Shown one piece after another: positions 25,424 through 32,940 of a stretch of DNA of 64,000 bases (position 1 is the first letter of the stretch; every line of letters begins with the position of its first letter). The stretch comes from Streptomyces sp. CoH27 (GTDB taxonomy: Bacteria > Actinomycetota > Actinomycetes > Streptomycetales > Streptomycetaceae): assembly GCF_020181035.1 (NCBI RefSeq), contig NZ_JAIQYY010000018.1:62001-126000 (forward strand), written 5' to 3'. The translations under genes and the position numbers were made by a program. A model generated the notes under the pieces. The model was given only the letters and a program-made list of their open reading frames with translations, was not told the DNA's origin and searched no databases.

Positions 25424-25440
25424 CATCAGGTGCGGGCAGG

Positions 25441-26706
25441 TCAGGCGGTCGCCTGCGCGTCCCGCGCCGCCTTCGCGGCGATGTCGGTGCGGTGCTGGGA
25501 GCCGTCCAGCCGGATCCGGCCCACCGCCCGGTACGCCCGCTCGCGCGCCTCGGTCAGGTCCGTGCCGGTGGCCGTGACGGACAGCACACGCCCGCCCGCG
25601 CTGACGACGGTGTCGCCGTCCTGCCTGGTCCCGGCGTGCAGCACGTACGCGTGCGGGGCGTCCTCGGCGGCCACCTCGTCCAGACCGGTGACCGGGTCGC
25701 CGGTGCGGGGGGTGCCGGGGTAGTTGTGCGAGGCGACGACGACGGTCACGGCCGCGTCCTCGCTCCAGCGCAGAGGCGCCAGATCGGCGAGGGTGCCGGT
25801 GGCGGCGGCGTGCAGGATCCCGGCCAGCGGAGTCCGCAGACGGGCCAGCACGACCTGGGTCTCGGGGTCGCCGAAACGGGCGTTGAACTCGATGACCCGG
25901 ACCCCGCGGCCGGTGATCGCCAGACCGGCGTAGAGCAGACCGGAGAAGGGCGTGCCACGGCGGCGCAGCTCGTCCACGGTCGGCTGCAGCACCGTCTCCA
26001 GCACCTCGTCGACCAGCTTCGGGTCGGCCCACGGCAGCGGCGAGTACGCGCCCATGCCTCCGGTGTTCGGACCCTCGTCGCCGTCCAGGGCGCGCTTGAA
26101 GTCCTGAGCGGGCTGGAGCGGCAGGACCGTCTCGCCGTCGGTGATGGCGAAAAGGGACACCTCGGGGCCGTCGAGGAACTCCTCGATGACCACCCGCTCG
26201 CAGCCGGCGGCGTGCGCCGTGGCCGTGTCGAGGTCCTCGGTGACGACGACGCCCTTGCCGGCGGCGAGGCCGTCGTCCTTGACGACGTAGGGCGCGCCGA
26301 AGGCGTCGAGGGCCTCGGCGATCTCCTCGGCGGTCGTGCAGACGTAGGAGCGGGCGGTCGGTACCCCGGCCGCCGCCATGACGTCCTTGGCGAAGGCCTT
26401 GGACCCCTCCAGCTGCGCGGCCTCCTTGGACGGGCCGAAGACGGGGATGCCCGCCTCGCGGACGGCGTCGGCGACCCCGGCGACCAGCGGGGCCTCCGGG
26501 CCGACGACGACCAGCTCGGCGCCGAGGCCCGTGGCCAGCTCGGCCACCGCCTTGCCGTCGAGCGCGTCGACCGGGTGCAGCTCGGCGACCTCGGCGATGC
26601 CGGCGTTGCCGGGGGCGCAGTGGAGCGCCGTGACGGCGGGGTCGAGGGACAGGGAGCGGCACAGGGCATGTTCGCGGGCGCCGCTGCCGATGACGAGGAC
26701 CTTCAC
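25441..26706 (-). CDS. purD: Phosphoribosylamine-glycine ligase (GAR synthetase)
   Basis: A 421-aa ATP-grasp enzyme for the second purine step. It begins at GTG 26706 with the N-terminal Rossmann-like MKVLVIGSGAREHAL. It then shows VVVGPEAPLVAGVADAVR, the ATP-grasp lid YVVKDDGLAAGKGVVV, FLDGPEVSLFAITDG, and GVRVIEFNARFGDPETQ for metal binding. The length is normal. It is transcribed toward a strong hairpin terminator. Repeats with AAGGCCTT cores lie between it and the upstream dnaX. Confidence 0.97.
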   Translation of the reverse strand: MKVLVIGSGAREHALCRSLSLDPAVTALHCAPGNAGIAEVAELHPVDALDGKAVAELATGLGAELVVVGPEAPLVAGVADAVREAGIPVFGPSKEAAQLEGSKAFAKDVMAAAGVPTARSYVCTTAEEIAEALDAFGAPYVVKDDGLAAGKGVVVTEDLDTATAHAAGCERVVIEEFLDGPEVSLFAITDGETVLPLQPAQDFKRALDGDEGPNTGGMGAYSPLPWADPKLVDEVLETVLQPTVDELRRRGTPFSGLLYAGLAITGRGVRVIEFNARFGDPETQVVLARLRTPLAGILHAAATGTLADLAPLRWSEDAAVTVVVASHNYPGTPRTGDPVTGLDEVAAEDAPHAYVLHAGTRQDGDTVVSAGGRVLSVTATGTDLTEARERAYRAVGRIRLDGSQHRTDIAAKAARDAQATA

Positions 26707-26763
26707 GGGGTCAGCCTAATGGCAAGGTTGCCGAAGGTCGGGGGCCGGGTTTGTTGGGCTTTC

Positions 26764-26835
26764 CTCCAAAGGCCTTCCTCCGAAGGCCTTGCTCCGCCTT
26801 GTTCCGAAGGCCTTGCTCCGAAGGCCTTCCTCCGG
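26764..26835. repeat. 14-bp tandem repeat with AAGGCCTT palindromic core
   Basis: Units of CTCCGAAGGCCTTG/C at 26764, 26778, 26802 and 26816, plus a unit shortened to 10 bp at 26792. The array fills much of the 187-bp gap between the dnaX stop and the purD start, so it lies in the dnaX 3' region and purD 5' region. Confidence 0.9.
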
Positions 26836-26893
26836 AGAGGAGGGCGCTTGCCGCCGACCGGGGCCGATGGGGCCGAGGCCGATGAGGCCCTCG

Positions 26894-29248
26894 TCACTCG
26901 TTCGAGAACTCCTCCACCACCGTCGCGCCCAGCTCCCGCACGATCAGTTCGTGCCCGGAGAGGGCCGACTCGTCCAGGTCGGGGTCGTCGTCCTCGGGGA
27001 TGTCGTCCTCGGGGGCGACGGGCGGCGGCTCGGGGGCGGAGACGGGCCGGGGGGCCGGGGCGGGTGCCGCCGTGGCGGACGCGGGGCCGGGCTGCGCGGA
27101 CACCGGTGCCTGCGGGGCCGCCTGGGGAGCCGCGGGACGGGGTGCGGCCGGGGCGCCGTAGCCACCGCCCGCGCCTGCGGCGGGAGCGCCGCCGTAGCCA
27201 CCGCCGTAGCCCTGGGCGCCGCCCGTCGCCGGGGGCGCGGAGCCGCCGGACGGATCGATGACCGCCTCGATCTTCCACTGCACGTTGAACTGCTCGGCCA
27301 GCGCCGCCCGCAGCACGTCCTCGCTGCCGCTGCCCGCGAAGTTGTCACGGGCGCCGGCGTTGACGAAGCCGAGCTGGAGCGTCGTGCCGTCGAAGCCGGT
27401 CACCTGGGCGTTCTGGCTGAGCAGGATCCAGGTGAAGCGGCGGCGGTTCTTGACCGCCTCCAGGATGTTCGGCCAGAGCGCGCGGGGGTCGAGGCCGCCG
27501 GCCGGGGCGGTGGGCGCGGTGGCGACCGGAGCGGGGGCGGCTGGGGCCGTCGGGGCAGAGGCGGAGGCGGATGCGGGGGCGGATGCGGGGGCCGTGGGGG
27601 CCCGGCCCGGCTGGTGCTGTGGCTGAGCGGGGCCGCGGCCCGGGGCCTGGCCCTGCTGTCCGCCCGCCTGCGCGGCCGTGGGCCATGCCCCGGCGGGGCG
27701 CCGGCCGCTGCCGGCCGGAGCGGCCATGGGCCAGGCGCCGGGGGCGGCAGGGGGCTGGGCCTGGGCGGCGGCGGGCTGCGGGACGGGGGCAGGGGCGGGG
27801 GTGGCCGCGGGAGCGGGCTCGGGAGCCGGGGCGGGCTGCGGGGCGGCCGGAGCGGCAGCGCCACCGTGGACGGGCGCGACCGGGGCAGCGCCGTACGACG
27901 CACCGGAGGCGGCCGGATCGGGGGCGGCGACCGGAGCGGGGGCGCCGGCCGGAGCGCCCGTCGCGCGGACGGCAGCCCGAGCCGCGGCGGGACCGCCACC
28001 GGGCGGAACCGGCGCACCGCCGCCCTGGCCATGGGCCTCGGGCCCGGGGACGTACCCCATGGCGGGCGCGCCACCGCCGCCGGAGAAGTTGACGCCACGC
28101 TCCAGGCGGTCGAGGCGGGCCATCACGGAGCGCTCGTCGCCGTAGGCGGCGGGGAGCAGCACGCGCGCGCAGATGAGTTCCAGCTGGAGGCGGGGCGAGG
28201 TGGCGCCGCGCATCTCCGTCAGGCCCTCGTTGACCAGGTCGGCGGCACGGCTCAGCTCGGCGGCGCCGAACGTGGACGCCTGGGCCTGCATGCGCTCCAG
28301 GACGTCGGCGGGAGCGTCGAAGAGCCCCTTGTCCACCGCGTCGGGGACAGCGGCGAGGATCACGAGATCCCGCAACCGCTCCAGCAGATCGGCGACGAAG
28401 CGGCGCGGGTCGTTGCCGCCCTCGATGACGCGGTCCACCACCTCGAAGGCGGCGGCGCCGTCACCGGTGGCGAAGGCCTCGACGACGGAGTCGAGGAGCG
28501 AGCCGTCGGTGTACCCGAGGAGGGAGGTGGCCATGGCATACGTCACACCGTCCGCACCCGCACCGGCGAGGAGCTGGTCCATGACGGACATGGAGTCACG
28601 CACGGAACCGGCACCGGCTCGCACGACGAGCGGCAGCACACCCTCCTCGACGGGGATGTCCTCCCGCCCGCACACCTCGGCGAGGTACTCCCGCAGGGTC
28701 CCCGGCGGGACGAGCCGGAAGGGGTAGTGGTGAGTCCGCGACCGGATCGTCCCGATGACCTTCTCGGGCTCGGTGGTGGCGAAGATGAACTTGAGGTGCT
28801 CCGGCGGCTCCTCGACGACCTTCAGCAGCGCGTTGAAGCCGGCCGACGTGACCATGTGGGCCTCGTCGATGATGTAGATCTTGTAGCGGCTGCTCGCGGG
28901 GCCGAAGAAGGCCTTCTCCCGCAGCTCACGAGCGTCGTCCACACCACCGTGGGAAGCGGCGTCGATCTCGATGACGTCGATGGATCCCGGACCGTTGCGG
29001 GCGAGGTCCCGGCAGGACTGGCACTCGCCGCAGGGGGTCGGCGTGGGACCTTGCTCACAGTTCAGGCAGCGGGCGAGGATGCGCGCGCTGGTCGTCTTGC
29101 CGCAGCCGCGCGGACCGCTGAACAGGTACGCGTGATTGACCCGGTTGTTCCGCAGCGCCTGCTGCAGCGGGTCGGTGACATGCTCCTGCCCGATGACCTC
29201 GGCAAAGGTCTCCGGGCGATAGCGGCGGTACAGCGCGAGAGACGACAC
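26894..29248 (-). CDS. dnaX: DNA polymerase III subunit gamma/tau
   Basis: A 784-aa clamp-loader subunit. The start is GTG 29248 (VSSLALYRRYRPETFAEVIGQ). The AAA+ module has Walker A GPRGCGKT at 45-52, zinc Cys at 61, 64, 73, 76 and 79, and Walker B with DEAH at 128-131. After about residue 380 comes a 200-residue Pro/Ala-rich linker, then the tau-specific C-terminal domain (LWPNILEAVKNRRRFTWILL). There is no slippery A-run, so I see no basis for a programmed gamma frameshift. No ribosome binding site precedes the GTG; TATAAC ends 9 nt before it, suggesting a leaderless message (inference). Confidence 0.96.
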   Translation of the reverse strand: MSSLALYRRYRPETFAEVIGQEHVTDPLQQALRNNRVNHAYLFSGPRGCGKTTSARILARCLNCEQGPTPTPCGECQSCRDLARNGPGSIDVIEIDAASHGGVDDARELREKAFFGPASSRYKIYIIDEAHMVTSAGFNALLKVVEEPPEHLKFIFATTEPEKVIGTIRSRTHHYPFRLVPPGTLREYLAEVCGREDIPVEEGVLPLVVRAGAGSVRDSMSVMDQLLAGAGADGVTYAMATSLLGYTDGSLLDSVVEAFATGDGAAAFEVVDRVIEGGNDPRRFVADLLERLRDLVILAAVPDAVDKGLFDAPADVLERMQAQASTFGAAELSRAADLVNEGLTEMRGATSPRLQLELICARVLLPAAYGDERSVMARLDRLERGVNFSGGGGAPAMGYVPGPEAHGQGGGAPVPPGGGPAAARAAVRATGAPAGAPAPVAAPDPAASGASYGAAPVAPVHGGAAAPAAPQPAPAPEPAPAATPAPAPVPQPAAAQAQPPAAPGAWPMAAPAGSGRRPAGAWPTAAQAGGQQGQAPGRGPAQPQHQPGRAPTAPASAPASASASAPTAPAAPAPVATAPTAPAGGLDPRALWPNILEAVKNRRRFTWILLSQNAQVTGFDGTTLQLGFVNAGARDNFAGSGSEDVLRAALAEQFNVQWKIEAVIDPSGGSAPPATGGAQGYGGGYGGAPAAGAGGGYGAPAAPRPAAPQAAPQAPVSAQPGPASATAAPAPAPRPVSAPEPPPVAPEDDIPEDDDPDLDESALSGHELIVRELGATVVEEFSNE

Positions 29249-29292
29249 GCATACGAGGTTATAGGCGCCCACTGACAACCCGGGAAAAAGAA

Positions 29293-29387
29293 GGGCCCCC
29301 CACGCACCCGCCAGAGCCGACCTACCCTTGCTGCCTTCCGGCCCTGGGGGAGTTCAGTCAGATAGCGCCGCGTGAGGGGCTGCGCCC
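29293..29387 (-). ncRNA. ffs: Signal recognition particle RNA, bacterial small type (4.5S-like)
   Basis: On the minus strand the conserved apical domain CCAGGGCCGGAAGGCAGC, then AAGGGTAGG, is present with the GGAA tetraloop and the internal loop for Ffh. The flanking arms (GCCCCTCACGC near the 5' end and GCGTGGGGGGC near the 3' end) pair to close the hairpin. A TTCTTTTT run follows at 29284-29291. Position beside dnaX on the same strand is usual in actinobacteria. Confidence 0.92.
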
Positions 29388-29503
29388 ACAGTACCCGATC
29401 CCGGCCCCCGCCCAGTACCCGATCACGCACCACGCCCCCTCCCGATCCGGGCCTGCGGGAACGGGTTCGCGAGCACTCCCCTCGGTCATGTAATGTTTCC
29501 GGC

Positions 29504-29588
29504 GGAGGATTCGCCTAGAGGCCTAGGGCGCACGCTTGGAAAGCGTGTTGGGGGCAACCCCTCACGAGTTCGAATCTCGTATCCTCCG
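29504..29588 (+). tRNA. tRNA-Ser (GGA)
   Basis: Class II tRNA of 85 nt. Acceptor arms GGAGGAT (29504) and ATCCTCC (29581-29587), discriminator G. Anticodon stem CACGC/GCGTG with loop TTGGAAA gives GGA. A long variable arm (TTGGGGGCAACCCCT) is present. Confidence 0.96.
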
Positions 29589-29610
29589 CCAGTGCCTCAC
29601 CGGGCACGTT

Positions 29611-29648
29611 GTCGAAGGGCCCCACCGTTCACGGTGGGGCCCTTCGAC
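29611..29648. terminator. Strong hairpin downstream of tRNA-Ser
   Basis: Perfect 17-bp arms starting GTCGAAGGGCCCCACCG (29611-29627) and its complement (29632-29648) around TTCA. It is the likely tRNA-Ser terminator. Confidence 0.9.
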
Positions 29649-29962
29649 GTGTGTGGTTGCAGTTTTGGTTGCAGTTCCCTGATCGGTGACTCGGTGGGGC
29701 CCACCAGCAGCACGGTCACCACAGCGCCATTTCTCCAGGGCGAAGGCAACGTGCTCGTCGGGGTCGCGCCGGGGATGACCGGGATCAGTCGAGGTCGGGG
29801 AGGGGCGCCGGGCGACCTCGTGGGCGTCCTGCGCCGACAGTCCCAGCATGCGCAGGACCATCTCGGCGAGGTCCACGGCGGCCTCGTCGCCGTCCACTTC
29901 GGGGCGGGCAAGTCGATAGAGGCCGCCTGAAGAAGCGGGCCGGTGATTACGGGCAGCGACCA
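29649..29962. other. Degenerate stretch downstream of tRNA-Ser, possible element remnant
   Basis: No convincing intact gene. A minus-strand frame (29897 downward) has protein-like residues VDGDEAAVDLAEMVLRMLGL, then AQDAHEVARRP, but no ribosome binding site. It runs out through repetitive codons (TGCAACCAAAACTGCAACC on the minus strand) into the antisense of the tRNA-Ser gene. Location directly 3' of a tRNA and next to an orphan PIN-domain toxin suggests the decayed edge of an integrated element. Confidence 0.35.
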
Positions 29963-30352
29963 CTGCGCGTCTTCGTACTCGACTGTGAGGCTCTGTCTCT
30001 CGCTGTGCGCGGCGACCGGAAGATGATCGCCTGGCTCGACCTCGCGGCCCGGGGCGAAGCCGAGGTAGTCACGTCCCCCATGACGCTGGTCGAGGCGTAC
30101 GACGGCAGAACCACCGAGCAGCGCTGGGACTGGGTGCTCTCGCGACTCAAAGTCGCCGACATCGGGAAGGACGAGGCCCGCCAGGCCCGTCGGCTCCTGT
30201 CCGCCGCCAAGCTCCACGGCCACGAGTACGCGATCGACGCGGTGCTCGCCGCCATCGCCCGACAGCAGAAAGGGCAGGTCACCGTCTTCACCTCGGGCGT
30301 GGACGACCTGGAGAAGCTGGTCCCGAACTCGATCGTCGTCAGGAAGGTCTGA
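29963..30352 (+). pseudogene. PIN-domain (VapC-like) toxin, start codon lost or non-standard, no antitoxin
   Basis: The in-frame protein from 29963 reads LRVFVLDCEALSLAV and onward, and forms a full PIN ribonuclease fold. Catalytic acids are in VLDCE, the TLVEAYDG glutamate, AIDAVLAA and SGVDDLEKL. However, the first standard start is GTG 30005, which would delete the first strand and first Asp. The codon where an ATG would be expected is CTG (29963). No ribosome binding site and no antitoxin gene lie upstream. I therefore read it as a decayed VapC-type toxin, though CTG initiation cannot be excluded. Confidence 0.6.
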
Positions 30353-30753
30353 CCCGACCCGCGCCGGTCTCGGTTCTGGTGACATTCACCCCCGTCCAGC
30401 GTCGTCCGAAACCTCCGCCATCACCCGCTCCACCGCAGCAGACGCCGGGCGGGGTTGTGTGCGTTGCACGATCCACAGCCTGTGCACACACTCCGGCGAA
30501 CCCGTCAGCGACAGCGTCCCCATCCGCGCCACGGACCGTCGCTGACGCCAAGCCGCACGGTCACACGTACGCCGGCTCCCCCTCTCCCACAGCAACTGTT
30601 CTTCATCTCAGGCCCGTTCGCGATCCGGCGGCGGCGGAGACGTCAAGTTTCTGTTGCGTATGAGTCTGGTGAAAATCAGTGAGACGGAAGTAGCATCGGC
30701 CGCCTCTGTTCGATGCCACCCCCCCTCCAGCATCTTCATCACAGGAGACTTGA
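30353..30753. other. Non-coding gap upstream of the trypsin gene
   Basis: About 400 bp without a credible gene. The only structure I see is an imperfect dyad TGTGTGC (30456-30462) and GCACACA (30484-30490). The last 130 bp before the trypsin gene is less GC-rich and probably holds its promoter. Confidence 0.5.
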
Positions 30754-32622
30754 GTGTCCCCTGCCCACAGAGGCAAGAAGCACAGTCGCCGGGGCCGGAT
30801 AGCCGTACGCTCCGCCGCCACGCTGTTCCTCGGCGGTGCCGGCGCGTTGGTCATGGCGCCCGCCCAAGCGACGCCGCTGCCGACAGGCATCGGCGTCCAG
30901 GGCCACGGCGGCATCAGCGCGTCGCAGCTCACCGCCCGCGTGCACGGCGCGCTCACCGCGCCGGCCGCCAACACCCCTGCAAGCCTGCGGCCCGCCGCGC
31001 GCACGGGCGCACCGTCCGCCACCGCCACCGCCACCGCCACCGCCACCGCCACCGCCACCGGTCAGGATCCGCAGCCGTCGGCTTCCGGCACCGTCGCCCC
31101 GCACGTCATCGGCGGTACGACCACCAGCATCTCCACGGCCCCGTGGATGGTGCAGCTGTGGTACTACGACGACAAGGGCACCTCCGACACCAGTGACGAT
31201 GTCGGCTTCTTCTGCGGCGGCACCGTCGTGTCGCCCACGAAGATCCTCACCGCCGCACACTGCGTCTCGGGCTACGACTGGCACAACAACGGCGCGATCA
31301 TCTACGGCACCAGCCAGTTGCCGACCACCGACCCGTCGACCAACACCACCGACTTCCACGGCGGCACGGTGACGGGCGTCTGGCGTCAGTGGAACGATTC
31401 TTCGTTCAAGATCACCTCGACCGGAACCGCCGTCAACGACGTCGCCGTGCTGACCCTGCCCAACCCGATCAGCGCCAAGCCCTTGCCCATCACCACCTCC
31501 GACGACACCACGTCGTACAAGGCGGGCACCCAGGCGCAGATCTACGGCTGGGGGCGCACCAGCTCCACCAACCAGGACATCTCGCAGACCCTGCAGAAGG
31601 CCACCGTGCCGGTGAACGCCGACTCGACCTGCTCGGCCTACTACGGCAGCGACTTCGTCGCGGGCGCCATGACCTGCGTCGGTGCGCCGGCCAGCGGCTC
31701 CGACAGCGGAACCGTCGCCAGCTGCAACGGCGACTCCGGCGGCCCGCTGGTCGTGGGCGGACGTGTCGTCGGTGTCGTGTCGTGGGGCGTGCAGGACTGT
31801 GTGGCCCAGGGCTCGTACAGCGTCTTCACGAAGCTGAGCAGGTACGTCGGGGCGACCGAACCGCGCATCGACGACACCGACTTGAGCGGTGACGGCCGCG
31901 CGGACATGTTCGCGATCGCCTCCAACGGCCAGGGCTACGAGTACGACTCGCGCGGCACCTCCTTCGGGACCCGGATCCCGCTCGGCGACTGGAGCGGGGT
32001 CAACCTGGTGCGCCAGGCCGACCTCGACCGCGACGGCTACGCCGACCTGCTGGTGCGCACCACCGACGGCACCCTGTACTGGCAGCACCTCAACCTGTCC
32101 ACCGGCAATGCCGACGTCACCAGGATCGGCTCCGGCTGGAACGCCATGAAGGTCATGCTCGCGCCCGGCGACGTCACCGGTGACGGCCACCAGGACCTGC
32201 TGACCGTCGACTCCAGCGGCAACTTCTGGCTCTACCCGGGCACCGGCCACGGCACCTTCGGCTCGCGCGCCAAGCTCGGCTACGGCTGGAACACGTACGG
32301 CGCCGACATCTTCGGCAAGGGCGACTTCACCGGCGACGGCAAGCTCGACCTGCTCGCCCAGGACTCCTCCGGGAACCTGTGGCTGTACAAGGGCACCGGC
32401 GCCCCGTCGCACCCGCTGGCGTCCCGCGTGAAGATCGGCTGGGGCTTCCACTACACCGCGTACGTGATGAACGGGGACATGACCGGCGACGGTCACTCCG
32501 ACCTGATCGCCCGCGACAGCAGCGGCAACCTGTGGCTGTACCGGGGCACGGGCGACGTCTCCCACCCGCTGGCCTCCCGCGTCAAGATCGGATACGGCTA
32601 CAACGGCTACCGGCTGAGCTGA
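30754..32622 (+). CDS. Secreted trypsin-family serine protease with FG-GAP/VCBS repeats
   Basis: A 622-aa exoprotein starting at GTG 30754 with AGGAGA upstream. It has a basic N-terminus, a signal helix to about residue 39 (APAQA-T), then a propeptide with a seven-fold Ala-Thr dipeptide stretch. The S1 domain begins near VIGGTTTSIS (118). The catalytic triad is His169 (TAAHC), Asp229 (NDVAVL) and Ser328 (NGDSGGP). Position 189 in chymotrypsin numbering is Ala322, not Asp, so true trypsin specificity is unlikely. Residues 372-622 hold about five FG-GAP-like repeats (DLSGDGRADMFAI, DVTGDGHQDLLTV) expected to form a beta-propeller. Confidence 0.93.
   Translation: MSPAHRGKKHSRRGRIAVRSAATLFLGGAGALVMAPAQATPLPTGIGVQGHGGISASQLTARVHGALTAPAANTPASLRPAARTGAPSATATATATATATATGQDPQPSASGTVAPHVIGGTTTSISTAPWMVQLWYYDDKGTSDTSDDVGFFCGGTVVSPTKILTAAHCVSGYDWHNNGAIIYGTSQLPTTDPSTNTTDFHGGTVTGVWRQWNDSSFKITSTGTAVNDVAVLTLPNPISAKPLPITTSDDTTSYKAGTQAQIYGWGRTSSTNQDISQTLQKATVPVNADSTCSAYYGSDFVAGAMTCVGAPASGSDSGTVASCNGDSGGPLVVGGRVVGVVSWGVQDCVAQGSYSVFTKLSRYVGATEPRIDDTDLSGDGRADMFAIASNGQGYEYDSRGTSFGTRIPLGDWSGVNLVRQADLDRDGYADLLVRTTDGTLYWQHLNLSTGNADVTRIGSGWNAMKVMLAPGDVTGDGHQDLLTVDSSGNFWLYPGTGHGTFGSRAKLGYGWNTYGADIFGKGDFTGDGKLDLLAQDSSGNLWLYKGTGAPSHPLASRVKIGWGFHYTAYVMNGDMTGDGHSDLIARDSSGNLWLYRGTGDVSHPLASRVKIGYGYNGYRLS
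31021..31060 (+). repeat. In-frame ACCGCC hexanucleotide array
   Basis: Nearly seven ACCGCC units within the propeptide region of the protease gene, encoding alternating Thr-Ala. Copy number could vary in frame without breaking the gene. Confidence 0.9.
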
Positions 32623-32660
32623 CCGGTACTCCGGCGGGAGACCGATCCCCCCTCCCGGAC

Positions 32661-32704
32661 AACGGGCCCGCGTGCGTCCTGACCAGGGCGTACGCGGGCC
32701 CGTT
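32661..32704. terminator. Hairpin downstream of the protease gene
   Basis: Arms AACGGGCCCGCGT (32661-32673) and ACGCGGGCCCGTT (32692-32704), 13 bp and perfect, with an 18-nt loop that contains extra pairing. It lies 38 bp after the protease stop. Confidence 0.75.
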
Positions 32705-32880
32705 CGCACAGCGCCGGTCGCCGATGTCGCGGCCGTGGCCGAGGCCGCACAACTCGGCCTGCACCGGCCGGTCCTGGCCGGCCAGTCCCGCCGCTCCTCC
32801 TGGGACGCGGGTCGGGCACCGGCCGTCCCGTCCTCGCCGTATGGAGCGAGCGGGGCGTGATCTGCGCCGAGGAGATCGAC

Positions 32881-32930
32881 GGCATGTTCCGGCATGTTCC
32901 GGCATGTTCCGGCATGTTCCGGCATGTTCC
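32881..32930. repeat. Five perfect copies of a 10-bp repeat
   Basis: GGCATGTTCC repeated exactly five times head to tail, starting 10 bp downstream of the copC/copD stop on that gene's strand. Ten bases is about one helical turn, so any bound protein would sit on one face. No gene lies in the surrounding 318-bp gap (32623-32940). Confidence 0.95.
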
Positions 32931-32940
32931 GGCCCGTGAC

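Noticed and set aside
27400..28100. Programmed frameshift in dnaX to make a separate gamma subunit
   Set aside because: No A- or T-rich slippery heptamer is present in the linker region, and the full-length tau frame is uninterrupted.
29562..29963. Minus-strand protein-coding gene ending inside the tRNA-Ser antisense
   Set aside because: No ribosome binding site, and the C-terminal third is read from the terminator hairpin and tRNA. I kept it only as a possible remnant.
32881..32930. Recognition array for a known eukaryotic-type decamer (resembles p53 half-sites)
   Set aside because: The resemblance is by chance; no such regulator exists in bacteria.
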